Shown piece by piece: positions 29,054 to 39,670 of a stretch of DNA of 64,000 nt. The position numbers were made by a program, and so were the translations under genes. The notes beneath the pieces are model-generated. The model saw nothing but the letters and a program-made list of their open reading frames with translations, made no database searches and was not told the origin of the DNA. The first letter of the stretch is position 1. Every line of letters begins with the position of its first letter. Origin of the DNA: Cylindrospermum stagnale PCC 7417 (GTDB lineage: Bacteria; Cyanobacteriota; Cyanobacteriia; Cyanobacteriales; Nostocaceae); assembly GCF_000317535.1 (NCBI RefSeq), contig NC_019757.1:595001-659000 (forward strand), in the 5' to 3' direction.

Positions 29054-29251
29054 ATGACTACGTCTACTTGTTCATCTAGAGTTGCCGATTACTCCACCCA
29101 GAGCAACTGTGCCAGCAAATTAACCAAGGCTTATTATCAAGACGATCAACAAACCAAATTTATGCATTTGCAAGCCGAGGTAGAGTCTCTGCTTGAGCAG
29201 TTGCAAAACCTGAAGTGCCAACGGCTAGACGCTACTAGCCAAGAGGAATAA
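29054..29251 (+). CDS. Small cyanobacterial protein of 65 residues
   Basis: The protein has a polar, Ser/Thr-rich first 25 residues and then a single amphipathic helix (FMHLQAEVESLLEQLQNLKC) that should form a short coiled coil. I recognise the helix pattern as one common in small cyanobacterial proteins but cannot give a function. The ATG is the first in frame, and a nested inverted repeat precedes it, so it is likely regulated at the leader. It is convergent with the large membrane protein gene. Confidence 0.65.
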   Translation: MTTSTCSSRVADYSTQSNCASKLTKAYYQDDQQTKFMHLQAEVESLLEQLQNLKCQRLDATSQEE

Positions 29252-29313
29252 TTCAGTTTTTTGGACAACATTTGTCTATGCTGCTCTAGTCTGAATTTTA
29301 GTCAATAAAGCTA

Positions 29314-31674
29314 TTATTCAAAGCGCTGATTAGTCTCTGACCAGCGCTTGAGACTATAGCTATCAGGGTTTTCTACTAACAAAGCAAGGGATTGCCCATC
29401 TCCAAGGTTGGCGATCGCTATTAATTTTTGAGGGGAATTTATCCGAAAATCAGTATAAATTACCTTACCACTATCCGACACAATCAGGGTACGGGGATGG
29501 GCTTGATTTTTAACTACTGCCAATTTTCCAGATACTTGCTGATTCAAAGACGCTATGGCTGCCTGAGAAATAGTCAGAACTACTTCAGGCGAGCCATTAT
29601 TAGTTAAATCAATTACCTGCACAGGCCAATCACCCAATTTTTCCTGCATCTGCTGGAAGGTAGGAATAGCACCAGGCAGAAAATCACCGGATTGCTGTAA
29701 AGAACGCCACACCGTCGGTAGCATTGCCTTTACCCTTTGGGGATTCTGTTGATACAGTTCTTGGAAAGTGATGGGAGATGGTTGCACCCATTCCAGTGCG
29801 GCATCCGTCAAAGCTAGAGGCTTAGATTGGAGAGCATTGTTTTGAATCTGGGTAATTAATTCTCCAGCAGCTAAGAGGCGCAAAACCCCACCTCGCAATT
29901 GCACCGCTTTAATAGTGGCGGTGGTTATTTGCTGTTCTCCATTTGGTAGCCAGACAACTATTTTAATTGCTGAGTCAGAACTAAGCCCCAAACTTTCCCA
30001 GAGAAATCTGCCTGGGGAATTTTTAGGTAAACGCAAATTCCCAAAAGGTGCATTTAACCAACTTTGACCGTTATGAAATGCACTCACCTGCACCTGATAC
30101 CAAACTTGGTTATCTGTGAGTTTCAATTCGGCTGTGGGTTCTGGTTTTAGCCACTCGCCTTGATTAACTTGCATAATTTTTCGCACCGAACCGACAATTT
30201 GGCTAGGATGCGGAGAGGGAAATTGCGACTTTGTCACCTCACCATTGAGCTTTGCTAACAAACCTTGGATGTAGGCCAGAGTTTTCGGGGTGATTTTTGG
30301 CTGGGACTGCAACCAGGAATTAGCAGATGATTCTCCCTGGCGAATTGCGATCATTAGGGACACCCAAGCTTGCACCTCTGGTTTATTGGGGTTTACCTGC
30401 AACGCCGCTGCTGCGCGATTCCACAACCTTTCTCTATGGGTTTTGAGCAAGCTACCAATTTCTTGGACATTATTCGGCGAAGCCTCAAACACCTGTAAAG
30501 CTTTTGTCCAGCGACCATCCATCAAGTCTGCCAGAACCTGTTGACTAGGACTGGCCCAATTTTTATCAGCTTGGGTTTTAGTCAGTTGGGAGTGCAAGCG
30601 AATCAAATCCATTTGCGCTTGTGCCGCCGCTGGTAGAGCACCTTGGCGCTGTTTCTGAATAAATTTTAACCACTCAAAAGCTGGTGTCCACAGACCACTA
30701 CGAGCAAGTAATAGAGCATTTTTGTAGGCAGAATCATCTAAGGCTGGTGGTTTGAGGGTAATTTCCTCCAGTTGAATCGGTTTGAGGAATAACTTGACAG
30801 GTTCGACTTGGTAAACTTGCAAGTGCGGTTCTAAACCTACTGTTTGATCTAAGACTAACTCTTTTACACCACCACCAGTCACCTGCTGCCATTTGGGCGG
30901 TTGCCCACTAAGACTTGACCAAGATAACATTTGGTATAGGTTGGTGCGTTCAGGATTGTAATAGACAATATAACCATAGGCGATCGCATTAGCTCCTTGT
31001 TGACGCTGCCCCCGCAAAGAAAACCAAGCCCCTGATGATGGTGTCTGGTCTTCAAAGCGTTTCACGTCTGTTAAAGGTAAAGAAACTTTAGCATCCTGGG
31101 TTTCTGATGCAGCCTTGAGCCAGGGGGAGTCTACGAAGGATTCTTCAGCCTCAGTTATCGGTAGTTGAGTTGCTAGATAGTAGTAAGTTTCTGGCTGTGA
31201 TTGGAATTCCAAGTCGTCTGAACGCTGATAAACCCTTAATTCCACAATTTCTTGGCAATCAGACTGACAATTGGCACGCTGTTGAAAAACAGGCAGTAAA
31301 AACGAGTTTTGTGCCGCTTCATCTAAAAACAGAGTTTCCCCAGCTATTTGTTTTTGTGTACTCAGTCCGACTTGAATTTCTTTGAGGGTTTTGGGGCGTT
31401 CGCGGTTACCAAGAGGGATTTGTGCCCATGCTGGTAAAATTTTATTCAGCCAGCCTAGCTGATCTGGATTGAAAATATAGAGAATACTAATCCAGGTAAA
31501 AGCCATAATTAAACCGCCACTGGCCAACAAAAACACCAGCGCTAGAGTTGTCGACAGCCAACCTCCCCGTGGCGACTTTTTTTGAGGTTTATCGGCAACA
31601 CGTTTAGTTGCGCTTTTATGCGGCGGATTGAGTTTATTAGCTCTTGGCTTCAGCTTACGCCAGCGGTTTGCCAT
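29314..31674 (-). CDS. Large hypothetical protein with one N-terminal membrane anchor
   Basis: A 786-residue protein not assignable to a family. The first 37 residues are very basic, then a single membrane helix (about 40-67, TTLALVFLLASGGLIMAFTW) leaves a roughly 700-residue domain probably in the periplasm. A region about residues 300-450 is alpha-helical with TPR-like spacing (ALLLARSGLWTPAFEWLKFI), and the C-terminal 150 residues (DLTNNGSPEVVLTIS) are beta-rich, resembling FG-GAP-type repeats. These are impressions from the sequence. It is a conserved-looking, long single gene with HIP1 sites. Confidence 0.75.
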   Translation of the reverse strand: MANRWRKLKPRANKLNPPHKSATKRVADKPQKKSPRGGWLSTTLALVFLLASGGLIMAFTWISILYIFNPDQLGWLNKILPAWAQIPLGNRERPKTLKEIQVGLSTQKQIAGETLFLDEAAQNSFLLPVFQQRANCQSDCQEIVELRVYQRSDDLEFQSQPETYYYLATQLPITEAEESFVDSPWLKAASETQDAKVSLPLTDVKRFEDQTPSSGAWFSLRGQRQQGANAIAYGYIVYYNPERTNLYQMLSWSSLSGQPPKWQQVTGGGVKELVLDQTVGLEPHLQVYQVEPVKLFLKPIQLEEITLKPPALDDSAYKNALLLARSGLWTPAFEWLKFIQKQRQGALPAAAQAQMDLIRLHSQLTKTQADKNWASPSQQVLADLMDGRWTKALQVFEASPNNVQEIGSLLKTHRERLWNRAAAALQVNPNKPEVQAWVSLMIAIRQGESSANSWLQSQPKITPKTLAYIQGLLAKLNGEVTKSQFPSPHPSQIVGSVRKIMQVNQGEWLKPEPTAELKLTDNQVWYQVQVSAFHNGQSWLNAPFGNLRLPKNSPGRFLWESLGLSSDSAIKIVVWLPNGEQQITTATIKAVQLRGGVLRLLAAGELITQIQNNALQSKPLALTDAALEWVQPSPITFQELYQQNPQRVKAMLPTVWRSLQQSGDFLPGAIPTFQQMQEKLGDWPVQVIDLTNNGSPEVVLTISQAAIASLNQQVSGKLAVVKNQAHPRTLIVSDSGKVIYTDFRINSPQKLIAIANLGDGQSLALLVENPDSYSLKRWSETNQRFE

Positions 31675-31876
31675 ATTAGTTCTCAGTCATTCCAGAGGAT
31701 ATTTTCAGGCAAGATGTTTTTCTTTTATACTTGCGCTTTTAAAACTTGCCCATAACTATTAAGTCTAACTTTGCACAAAAAAGTCTAATTTTATCCAAAA
31801 TCCACACATTTCCTCTTGTAAGTGCCAGAGGATTAAGAATACACTCTTGAGTCAAGTATGAATAGGGTGTAAAAAA

Positions 31877-33643
31877 TTGAAAGTTAAACTGAGTGACCGC
31901 AGCGATCGCAAAGCCTGGATACTCGCATGGCTAATAGTTGGGGCAGTGAACGGAGTTACACAAAAAGCGATCGCCCAAGAGTATAAAGATACAGAACTTC
32001 TTCAGGCACAAGAGAGTGCAGGGACAGACGAGAGTATAAATTTAAATTTTCCCCTGAACCCTATCTCCCCTGAGGATCAGTCTTCAGAACCCACAGACGA
32101 TCCGATGGCACAAGTTACATCGGTGTCTCAACTCAAGGACGTACAAGCTACAGATTGGGCATTTCAAGCATTACAGTCTTTAGTAGAACGCTATGGCTGC
32201 ATAGCGGGTTATCCAGATAGCACCTATCGCGGAAATCGCGCCTTAACTCGATATGAATTTGCCGCAGGTGTCAATGCTTGCTTAGATAGAGTCAATGAAT
32301 TAATCGCTACAGCCAGCAGTGATTTAAGCAGCCGCGAAGATCTAGCAACTTTACAAAAATTACAAACTGAATTTGCCCCCGAATTAGCCACTTTGCGGGG
32401 TCGAGTCGATAAGTTAGAAGCCCGCACCGCCGAAATTGCTGCCAACCAATTCTCACCCACAACAAAACTTTATGGAACAGTTGTAGTTGACGTTCAAGGG
32501 CGGACTAGTAATCGTGGTGATGTTAATCCTAGAGATGGAGTAAAAGATACTGATGACATTGGCACTAATGCTAACGTCATCAGCTACACACGGCTGGATT
32601 TAGTTAGTCAATTCTCCCCCGGCACTTTCTTATGGACAAGTATTACCAATGTTAAGGGTGCGACATCCCCTAGATTTACTAGTGTTGACGCTTTTAATAA
32701 TTTTAATGGTGATGTTGTACTTGGCAATGAATACCTTGCTCCTGAACCGCTGATCAGTGACTTGTTTTTTAACTGGCAGGCTACTGATAATTTAGTCCTC
32801 AGAGTAGGAGCAGCCGGCATGGATCTGGTAACTAATTTTCGCCGTCTCAACCGAACACTAGGCCCTGATCTCGGTGCATTATCTCGATTTGGACAAAGAA
32901 ACCCGCTTTTATTTACGGGGTTTGGTCGCGCTGGTGTCGCTCTTGATTGGCAATTTGCCAAAAATGCCAGTTTGCAGGCAGTTTATTCTAGCAATAACCC
33001 AGGCAATCCCGGTAATGAAAGCGGTTTATTTGACGGTAACACTACCACCGGTGTGCAATTGCAGGTAGCACCAACTAAATCTCTTGATTTCTCTTTGTAT
33101 TACGTTAACAATTACGGCTCAAATGGTTGTATGTTCACTTTTGTGGGCGATGACTGCTTAACTGGCTCCAAAGACCCCGAAGGCAATTTACAAACTGGAC
33201 AACCCCTACAAACAAATGCTGTTGGTGCTTCTGTAAATTGGCAAATTACACGCGGTATTAATTTGGGCGGTTGGGGTGGTTATACTAATTCTCAGATTCC
33301 GGGGCTTTCAGGAACTGTAGAGACGACAAATTACATGGTATATCTGAATTTCCCTGATTTATTTGCCAAGGGAAACTTCGGCGGAATTTATGTCGGACAA
33401 CCTCCTAAGATCATTAGTAGCGACCTACCTGTCGGAAACAATGTCCCTGGACTGATAAATGGTAATGGTGGACTAGCTGGGGGACAACCAGGAACAACGA
33501 CTCACATTGAAGCATTTTATCGTTTCCGGCTCACAGATAACATCCACATCACACCTGGGATAATTCATATCATAGACCCTGGTCATACACCGGACAGTGA
33601 CCCAGTGACTATCGGCATCCTGCGGAGTACTTTTCTGTTTTAA
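31877..33643 (+). CDS. SLH-domain OprB-type porin (iron uptake porin family)
   Basis: A 588-residue outer-membrane porin of the cyanobacterial SLH-porin type. A signal peptide (to about AIAQ, residue 34) is followed by an SLH domain (about 78-140: DVQATDWAFQALQSLVERYG, YPDSTYRGNRALTRYEFA) that binds peptidoglycan, a coiled-coil linker (about 145-190), and an OprB/beta-barrel domain to the C-terminal Phe. The start is a TTG at 31877 with AGGGTG upstream; no ATG exists in frame before the signal peptide. Such porins carry inorganic ions, including iron, across the outer membrane. Confidence 0.9.
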   Translation: MKVKLSDRSDRKAWILAWLIVGAVNGVTQKAIAQEYKDTELLQAQESAGTDESINLNFPLNPISPEDQSSEPTDDPMAQVTSVSQLKDVQATDWAFQALQSLVERYGCIAGYPDSTYRGNRALTRYEFAAGVNACLDRVNELIATASSDLSSREDLATLQKLQTEFAPELATLRGRVDKLEARTAEIAANQFSPTTKLYGTVVVDVQGRTSNRGDVNPRDGVKDTDDIGTNANVISYTRLDLVSQFSPGTFLWTSITNVKGATSPRFTSVDAFNNFNGDVVLGNEYLAPEPLISDLFFNWQATDNLVLRVGAAGMDLVTNFRRLNRTLGPDLGALSRFGQRNPLLFTGFGRAGVALDWQFAKNASLQAVYSSNNPGNPGNESGLFDGNTTTGVQLQVAPTKSLDFSLYYVNNYGSNGCMFTFVGDDCLTGSKDPEGNLQTGQPLQTNAVGASVNWQITRGINLGGWGGYTNSQIPGLSGTVETTNYMVYLNFPDLFAKGNFGGIYVGQPPKIISSDLPVGNNVPGLINGNGGLAGGQPGTTTHIEAFYRFRLTDNIHITPGIIHIIDPGHTPDSDPVTIGILRSTFLF

Positions 33644-33775
33644 CTTTGCTCTTAGCTATATCTTTAATATATAAGCGTTGACATCACATCAAAACTGTGT
33701 TTGTCTCTAGAGCAATCAATAGTCCTCGCTCTATTTAGTCAAGCAATTCTCCGCTAGACGAGATAGATATAGAAA

Positions 33776-33800
33776 AAGGTTTGGTAGTGAGCCAAACCTT
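33776..33800 (-). terminator. Terminator-like hairpin, minus-strand orientation
   Basis: AAGGTTTGG and CCAAACCTT form a nine-base-pair stem with a seven-base loop. On the minus strand it is followed by a T-rich tail (TTTCTAT). Confidence 0.6.
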
Positions 33801-33932
33801 GATATAAATCCAGTGCATAACAACATCCCAAACCAATTTACTCATTCTTTTTTTAATAGAGCATCTTCCTATGGGATGTGTGCAAATCTCCTGAAATCTG
33901 ATATGAAATTAACCTGCTGACAGAAAATAAGG

Positions 33933-33980
33933 AAAGGCGAAGTGAAGAGGGATAAAATTTCCCTTTTTCCCTTCGCCTTT
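33933..33980 (+). terminator. Hairpin downstream of the porin
   Basis: AAAGGCGAAG (33933-33942) pairs with CTTCGCCTTT (33971-33980), with additional GAGGGA/TCCCT pairing inside. It lies about 290 bases after the porin stop and may terminate its message; there is no long T-run. Confidence 0.45.
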
Positions 33981-34135
33981 ACCTGCTACCTAACAAGAGT
34001 GGCAATAGGACTTTTGCAAGAGATGTTTATAAACTCTAGTTCATCATGCCGGATAAAAAATCTTTACTGCCTTCAGCATAGTTGCCTATTTTTAAGATAG
34101 ATATAGTACCCACTATCCCCAAATCTTAAAAGGAA

Positions 34136-34158
34136 AGGACGGGAGTTGATCCCGTCCT
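34136..34158 (-). terminator. Strong hairpin, terminator-like on the minus strand
   Basis: AGGACGGGA and TCCCGTCCT form a GC-rich nine-base-pair stem with a five-base loop. On the minus strand it runs into TTCCTTTT. It lies after the minus-strand gene fragment at 34320-34472. Confidence 0.6.
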
Positions 34159-34319
34159 AATAGCTTGAAAGTGGCAATACACCTTGGACTCTGAAAAAAT
34201 ATCACAAATAAAATTCAATAGGTTGTAGGAATGACAAATCAAGTCAACAACAAGAGCGGTATTTTAACCCGTGCTAAATGTTTTACTTATCATCAATCCT
34301 TGCAATTTTAATCAATATA

Positions 34320-34472
34320 TCATAGATAGTTTGTCATGTTTTGCCAAAATGCCAAATGCTGAGGAGCAAAAAAGACAGGTTCATATCCGTCTTCGGTATA
34401 ATAAGTAAAAACATCTTGGTAATTTCTGCAATAAATCAAGCTACTGTGGTAGCTAGTTGCAAAAATGCCAAA
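34320..34472 (-). pseudogene. C-terminal gene fragment of unknown family
   Basis: A 50-codon minus-strand frame bounded by stops reads like conserved protein: YCRNYQDVFTYYTEDGYEPV followed by FFAPQHLAFWQ. It has no proper start and no recognised domain. It is followed on its strand by two terminator-like hairpins, so I interpret it as the tail of a decayed minus-strand gene. Confidence 0.4.
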
Positions 34473-35164
34473 CTACCACATATTAAATAAATATCTTTAT
34501 TTGACGAAAACTTAATAAACTAAAGGTATATAAAATAACAATTTATAAAATTAATTGATACTATAACAACCTCGTTAGCAAATTAAAACATAAAGATACA
34601 ATCTCATCGCCGATTTTTATCCTTATACATATATACAGTGTGCGAATGAGGCTCAAGAGTGAGGTGGAGATGGGTTGCGAGCTAGACTTTTTGGATGAAC
34701 TAGATACAACCCCCTGATTATAATAGATGGTAGTTTTGAACAATGGTATAGGTTTTTAGATAGCAATACATCTAGAATTTTACTGAAAACAGCAATTTAG
34801 CAATCAAGGCTACTAAAGTACTAATTCATATTTAATTAATTATTGATCAGCCAGTTCTAAGCTAGTTTTACTGATTGGCAAATAATTAGCTAAGGGCAAA
34901 TAAATTAGCAATATCTATGTTATGCTTCTGATAGGAATCAAAAAAAACAAAGTACAACAAAAAAACTTCAAGAATAAATTGAAGCAAGCTCAATATATTT
35001 CTTGTGCTCTGGTAAATCCACTTCAGTTCGCTATAACTCTTTGCAGCGAAAATACAAAGCCACAGGAAGCAGGATATTCAGCTTCTTAACAACTTGAAGT
35101 CAATTAGATCTTGTCTGGGTATGAGCCAGTAATAATTGGCTAAACTAACTAGCATTAACTGCCA

Positions 35165-35564
35165 GATGTAATTATCCTTGGGGTCTGGGAAGAAAGACTC
35201 TTAGTGAAATTTGGCAACCCGATAGGAATTAGAACAGTTACTAACTTAGTGTGAGCGGTAGCAACCATCTTCAACCGCGAACTAGGTTATGGCAAGCGCT
35301 TACATTGGGAACGAAAACTTCAAGCACAGCAGGTGCTGTTCCACAATGTCTTGGAATTTAACCATATTGTCAAAAGTCACTAAGATGTTGCCCAAGCTAT
35401 AGAATCAGGTGTTATTGATGCAGTATTAGCAAGGCATCTGTATCTGCTATCTTTGGGCTGGAATTTATTCCCCTACATCAGTCAATATCCGACTTAGTGA
35501 TACTCATAAATTCTTGGAAGAATTATTAGTACGACATTTGCTCAATAATTTGAGACATTGGTAG
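35165..35564 (+). pseudogene. Decayed molybdate-binding-type (PBP-like) domain gene
   Basis: In one frame from 35165 the translation shows LLVKFGNPIGIRTVTNL, a TGA at 35252, IFNRELGYGKRL, then SH, a TAA at 35381, and DVAQAIESGVIDAVLARHL and LGWNLFPYISQY. The end of the domain then continues in two other frames (DLVIL at 35491, KFLEELLVRHLLNNL from 35505). This order matches the substrate-binding domain found in ModE/HTH-linked proteins: GNPxGI, FVNRxxGSGxR, SHxxVAxAVxSGxADxGLG, LGLDFxPL, YDLV. Two in-frame stops and two frameshifts make it a pseudogene. It lies about 435 bases upstream of nifH, and molybdenum sensing is a natural neighbour of nitrogenase. Confidence 0.7.
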
Positions 35565-35942
35565 TTTCACCTACAGTAATATTTTCTCAGTGGCTATAAT
35601 GCCAGCAAAACTGGAAAGTAGAACGAGTGAAAGTGGATTGCCATGTTGGATGGTTGTGTGGCAAAAACTTGTGCATAAATAATTCTGCATAAATGAGAAT
35701 TCTAGCGACAACCATTCTCAATATTTGAGAAAAGATTAGATTTTTATTGTTTTAACTGGCAATAGCTATAACTTGGCAATCGAATTAATTGAGCTATTGG
35801 TTAATAGTTATCAGTTATTTGTACTGGCTAATAACTAATGACCAATGATGAATGAACCCTAACTAACACTTGAATATGTTCTGGATTTTAGCGATTTTTG
35901 GGGCGATGCGAGCACCTCCGGTGGCACTTCCACCAAGGGTGA

Positions 35943-36890
<948 letters not shown>

Positions 36891-37458
36891 GTAATGCTCT
36901 GGGGTGAGTTGAGCACTCACCCTTGTCTCTACAATTGTGTTTTTCAGTCATGCAATGATTCATCACCAAGACAGTGGTTGGTGGTTGGGGATTGGTGGTG
37001 GATTGTTGGTGGTGGGTAATTAGAAATTGGTAATTGGGGATGGGGATGAAGAAGATTTTTCCCCAGTCCCTTATTTTTTATCTCTGCGTTTGATGGCTTG
37101 AACGACATTGGGATAAAACCTTCTACAGTAAAGCATCCAGCCCTAGAGTAGGCGTGAGCCTATCTCTCATGATAAGCCATGATTTTTTCCACCAAACTAG
37201 CGATCGCCGTTGAGGCAGTGTTACGGAAGCTGCAACCAGGGGCAAACTAAACGGCTTACCTAGAAGCAACAATCTGGATGATTTGGCTATTTCATGGTGC
37301 AAGTCATATTTGGCAATGCTTTGAGGATAAATCTGGACTAACAATCACTTCTAGTTATCCTTTTGAAAACAAAGAGTATTTGCTCTTATCTTTTGGTCAG
37401 CATACATTGAAATTCATCAGGCAAAACACAGATTGAAATAACGCTTAGAAGGTGCAAC
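36891..37458. other. Intergenic region downstream of nifH
   Basis: A G-rich, repeat-like tract of TTGGTGG/TTGGGGAT units covers about 36970-37050, then a stretch with no credible gene. AAGGTG at about 37449 is the ribosome binding site of the next gene. Confidence 0.45.
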
Positions 37459-37890
37459 ATGAATCCCGCAAACAAACCCAATGTTATAGAACTACAACAA
37501 TCAACGGCCTACACCGCCCCAGTTGTTTTGATGAGTCAAAACCGCCAGTCTGATACTGACCGGAGAAACGCCGAAATTGACCATCAAGTGAATTTGAGAG
37601 CCGGACAAAATATTGAACTCCTCCATGAAAAATTGGATGACTTGCATTCGCAACAGCTAACAGAACTGACTCAAATAGTTAAAGAACAACAGCGAGTTCT
37701 CAATGAGCTTAAAGTAAGTTTAGTACCTGCTGCCAAAGAGATTAAAGAGATGAAAGTGAGTGTATTGCCAGGACTTTATATTCAAACTGGCGCTCAATTC
37801 CCCAAAACATTTGTTGCTAACAAAAACCTCAATGTTGAGCAACCAATTGGCGACGATCACAAAGTTTTTGATAAATTCGTCCGCCGTTAA
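37459..37890 (+). CDS. DUF1003 family protein, N-terminally truncated
   Basis: A 143-residue protein. From about residue 12 on (QQSTAYTAPVVLMSQNRQ, then RNAEIDHQVNLRAGQNIELL and HEKLDDL) it matches the second half of DUF1003 membrane proteins, where this segment normally follows two membrane helices. Here the helices are missing: an in-frame TGA lies shortly upstream, and the ATG at 37459 has its own AAGGTG. The protein is therefore a soluble fragment, either a pseudogene or a re-started remnant. Function of DUF1003 is unknown. Confidence 0.7.
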   Translation: MNPANKPNVIELQQSTAYTAPVVLMSQNRQSDTDRRNAEIDHQVNLRAGQNIELLHEKLDDLHSQQLTELTQIVKEQQRVLNELKVSLVPAAKEIKEMKVSVLPGLYIQTGAQFPKTFVANKNLNVEQPIGDDHKVFDKFVRR

Positions 37891-38229
37891 GAGTGTGCCA
37901 AAACCGCTTTTTGCATCATCCTAAAAGCCTGAAAGTCTGAATGCGACTTTACTCAATGTTTTTGTGAGTAAAACTCTGAGAATCTGGCACTATTAATCTA
38001 AACTATCCATTGAGAGTTTTTACCAAAAAGAATATTTGCTGTTATTCAACAGGGTTCTCAGAGTGAAATGACACATTTGCCATTGAATCCCCCTCAGACA
38101 CAGCCTACCAGTTGAATTCGGGATGCTACACCTCCACACTTGACCAAGTAGCAGTTTCCCAGACATGTGCAGACATAGGCCGATACTAACGTAGACAACC
38201 GCCGGTGTGAAGATTTAGGAGAAATAGAA
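37891..38229. other. Intergenic region before the CadD-like gene
   Basis: TTTACTCA (37948-37955) and TGAGTAAA (37965-37972) make an eight-base-pair hairpin shortly after the DUF1003 fragment. Otherwise I see nothing except TTAGGAG, the ribosome binding site of the next gene. Confidence 0.45.
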
Positions 38230-38934
38230 ATGAACGGACTCGTTACTACAATTTCCACAGGAATCACAGCTTTTACAGCCACAAATATTGATGATTTGGT
38301 CATTCTGACGCTGTTATTCTCCCAAGTGAATGCAACTTTCCGCCGTCGGCACATTGTGATTGGTCAGTATCTAGGCTTCAGTACTTTGGTGATTGCCAGT
38401 TTGGTTGGTTTTCTAGGGGGCTTAGTCTTACCATCCCAATTGATTGGTCTTTTGGGTCTAGTACCCATCGCCGTTGGGCTAAACCGATTACTGAATCCTG
38501 AAAGCGATTCAGAGACAAATACGGAGTCGGAAACAGAGTTATCTCATCCTTCATCTTTCGGTAGTTTTTTGTCTCCTCAAAGCTATAGTGTCGCAGCTAT
38601 TACCATCGCCAATGGTAGTGACAATGTAGGTATTTATATGCCCTTGTTTGCCAATACTACTCTCCCTAGTTTACTGGTGATTATTGCAGTCTTCTTGTTA
38701 CTTGTTGGGGTTTGGTGCTATGTGACGTACAAGCTGACTTGCCAACCTGCAATATACAATCTGCTAACCCGCTACGGCAACGGTTTTGTTCCCTTTGTGT
38801 TGATAGGTTTAGGTGCCTTTATTGTCCTAGACAGTGCCTCGTTGACTCCAATTACCTTAGCGGTTAGCTGCCTGTGTTTGATCGGACTCAGCAAAACAAT
38901 TCAAAATTCAAAATTCAAAACTCAAAGTTTGTAA
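38230..38934 (+). CDS. CadD-like cadmium/cation resistance transporter
   Basis: A 234-residue inner-membrane protein of the cadmium resistance transporter family. It has the family opening TISTGITAFTATNIDDLVIL with the acidic pair in the first helix, the GQYLGFSTLVIASL second helix, and AITIANGSDNVGIYMPLFA in the middle, with a polar loop at about 95-115. TTAGGAG precedes the ATG by several bases. Its last residues (QNSKFKTQS) are encoded by a heptamer tandem repeat (38899-38926), which has evidently replaced the original C-terminus. The next secreted-protein gene starts 14 bases after its stop. Confidence 0.88.
   Translation: MNGLVTTISTGITAFTATNIDDLVILTLLFSQVNATFRRRHIVIGQYLGFSTLVIASLVGFLGGLVLPSQLIGLLGLVPIAVGLNRLLNPESDSETNTESETELSHPSSFGSFLSPQSYSVAAITIANGSDNVGIYMPLFANTTLPSLLVIIAVFLLLVGVWCYVTYKLTCQPAIYNLLTRYGNGFVPFVLIGLGAFIVLDSASLTPITLAVSCLCLIGLSKTIQNSKFKTQSL
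38899..38926. repeat. Heptamer tandem repeat (ATTCAAA x4) inside the CadD-like coding sequence
   Basis: Three perfect and one imperfect ATTCAAA units form the last ten codons before the stop. It is the same heptamer, inverted, as the one before purE. Confidence 0.9.
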
Positions 38935-38948
38935 TCGGTTAAAAAAAA

Positions 38949-39236
38949 ATGAAAGTTTTCCCAATTTCTCTAGTGGTCTTAGTATTTTTAATCAACTTAG
39001 TAGTCGCTTGCCCTTCTTGGGCAGAAACACCTCCTTCCTTAGTTAGTAATTATGACTATTTTCAAGTAGGTCAAAAAGTTATTTGGCTCTACAAGCCTCG
39101 CGGAGATTCTGTCGATGTCCAAAGAATTCCCGCCGAGATAGTTAAGTTAGGCTCCAAGCAAGTACAAATTAAGGTGTCTAAACGCAACAACGAATTTATC
39201 AATCGTTGGGTGAATCGAAATAGGCTGGAGAATTAA
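38949..39236 (+). CDS. Small secreted hypothetical protein
   Basis: A 95-residue protein. The signal peptide (residues 1-25, LVVLVFLINLVVA-PSWA) is followed by a 70-residue mature part (VGQKVIWLYKPRGDSVDVQR) that looks like a small beta-barrel, reminiscent of SH3-like or hydrophilic-coat folds. The signal peptide is strikingly similar to that of the protein at 39671. It starts 14 bases after the CadD-like gene, so they are probably co-transcribed. Function unknown. Confidence 0.75.
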   Translation: MKVFPISLVVLVFLINLVVACPSWAETPPSLVSNYDYFQVGQKVIWLYKPRGDSVDVQRIPAEIVKLGSKQVQIKVSKRNNEFINRWVNRNRLEN

Positions 39237-39670
39237 TACAAGGTTAAAGAGTCGGTATCCAAGTACATATCTATGTAAGCAGCAAAATTGCCTACTGGGC
39301 AAACCCTTCAAGAATATTCCCAATTCGCGCCCTATCATGTTCTAGTCGTAATGACATGAACCATATATTTTCTAGCTTTAGAGATTAGCTAAAAATCAAT
39401 CACTTTTATTTATGAAATTAACAACAAGGACTATTTGCTTTTATTGAATCAACTTGTCTAAAATAAAGTCATAACAAATGCAGTGAAATGCACAGTTACA
39501 TCCAGTTTGCCTAAGCTAATAAACCGAGAGAAGTCACCCTGAGTTCTGTAGAAAACTATTAGTCTGGCGATCATTCTGCCTTCATACTTACTAAAGTATT
39601 AAGCAACTTCCAACTTTTTCATCACGTTTTTTGTTGAAACAAACCGTAATTTCAAATCAAGAAGAAAAAT
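39237..39670. other. Intergenic region between the two secreted-protein genes
   Basis: Nothing recognisable is present in these 434 AT-rich bases. AAGAAGAAAAAT precedes the next ATG. Confidence 0.4.

Noticed and set aside
34561-34743. 60-residue minus-strand frame in the nifH upstream region
   Set aside because: Low-complexity Ser/Leu-rich sequence and no ribosome binding site; the opposite-strand reading is at least as protein-like.
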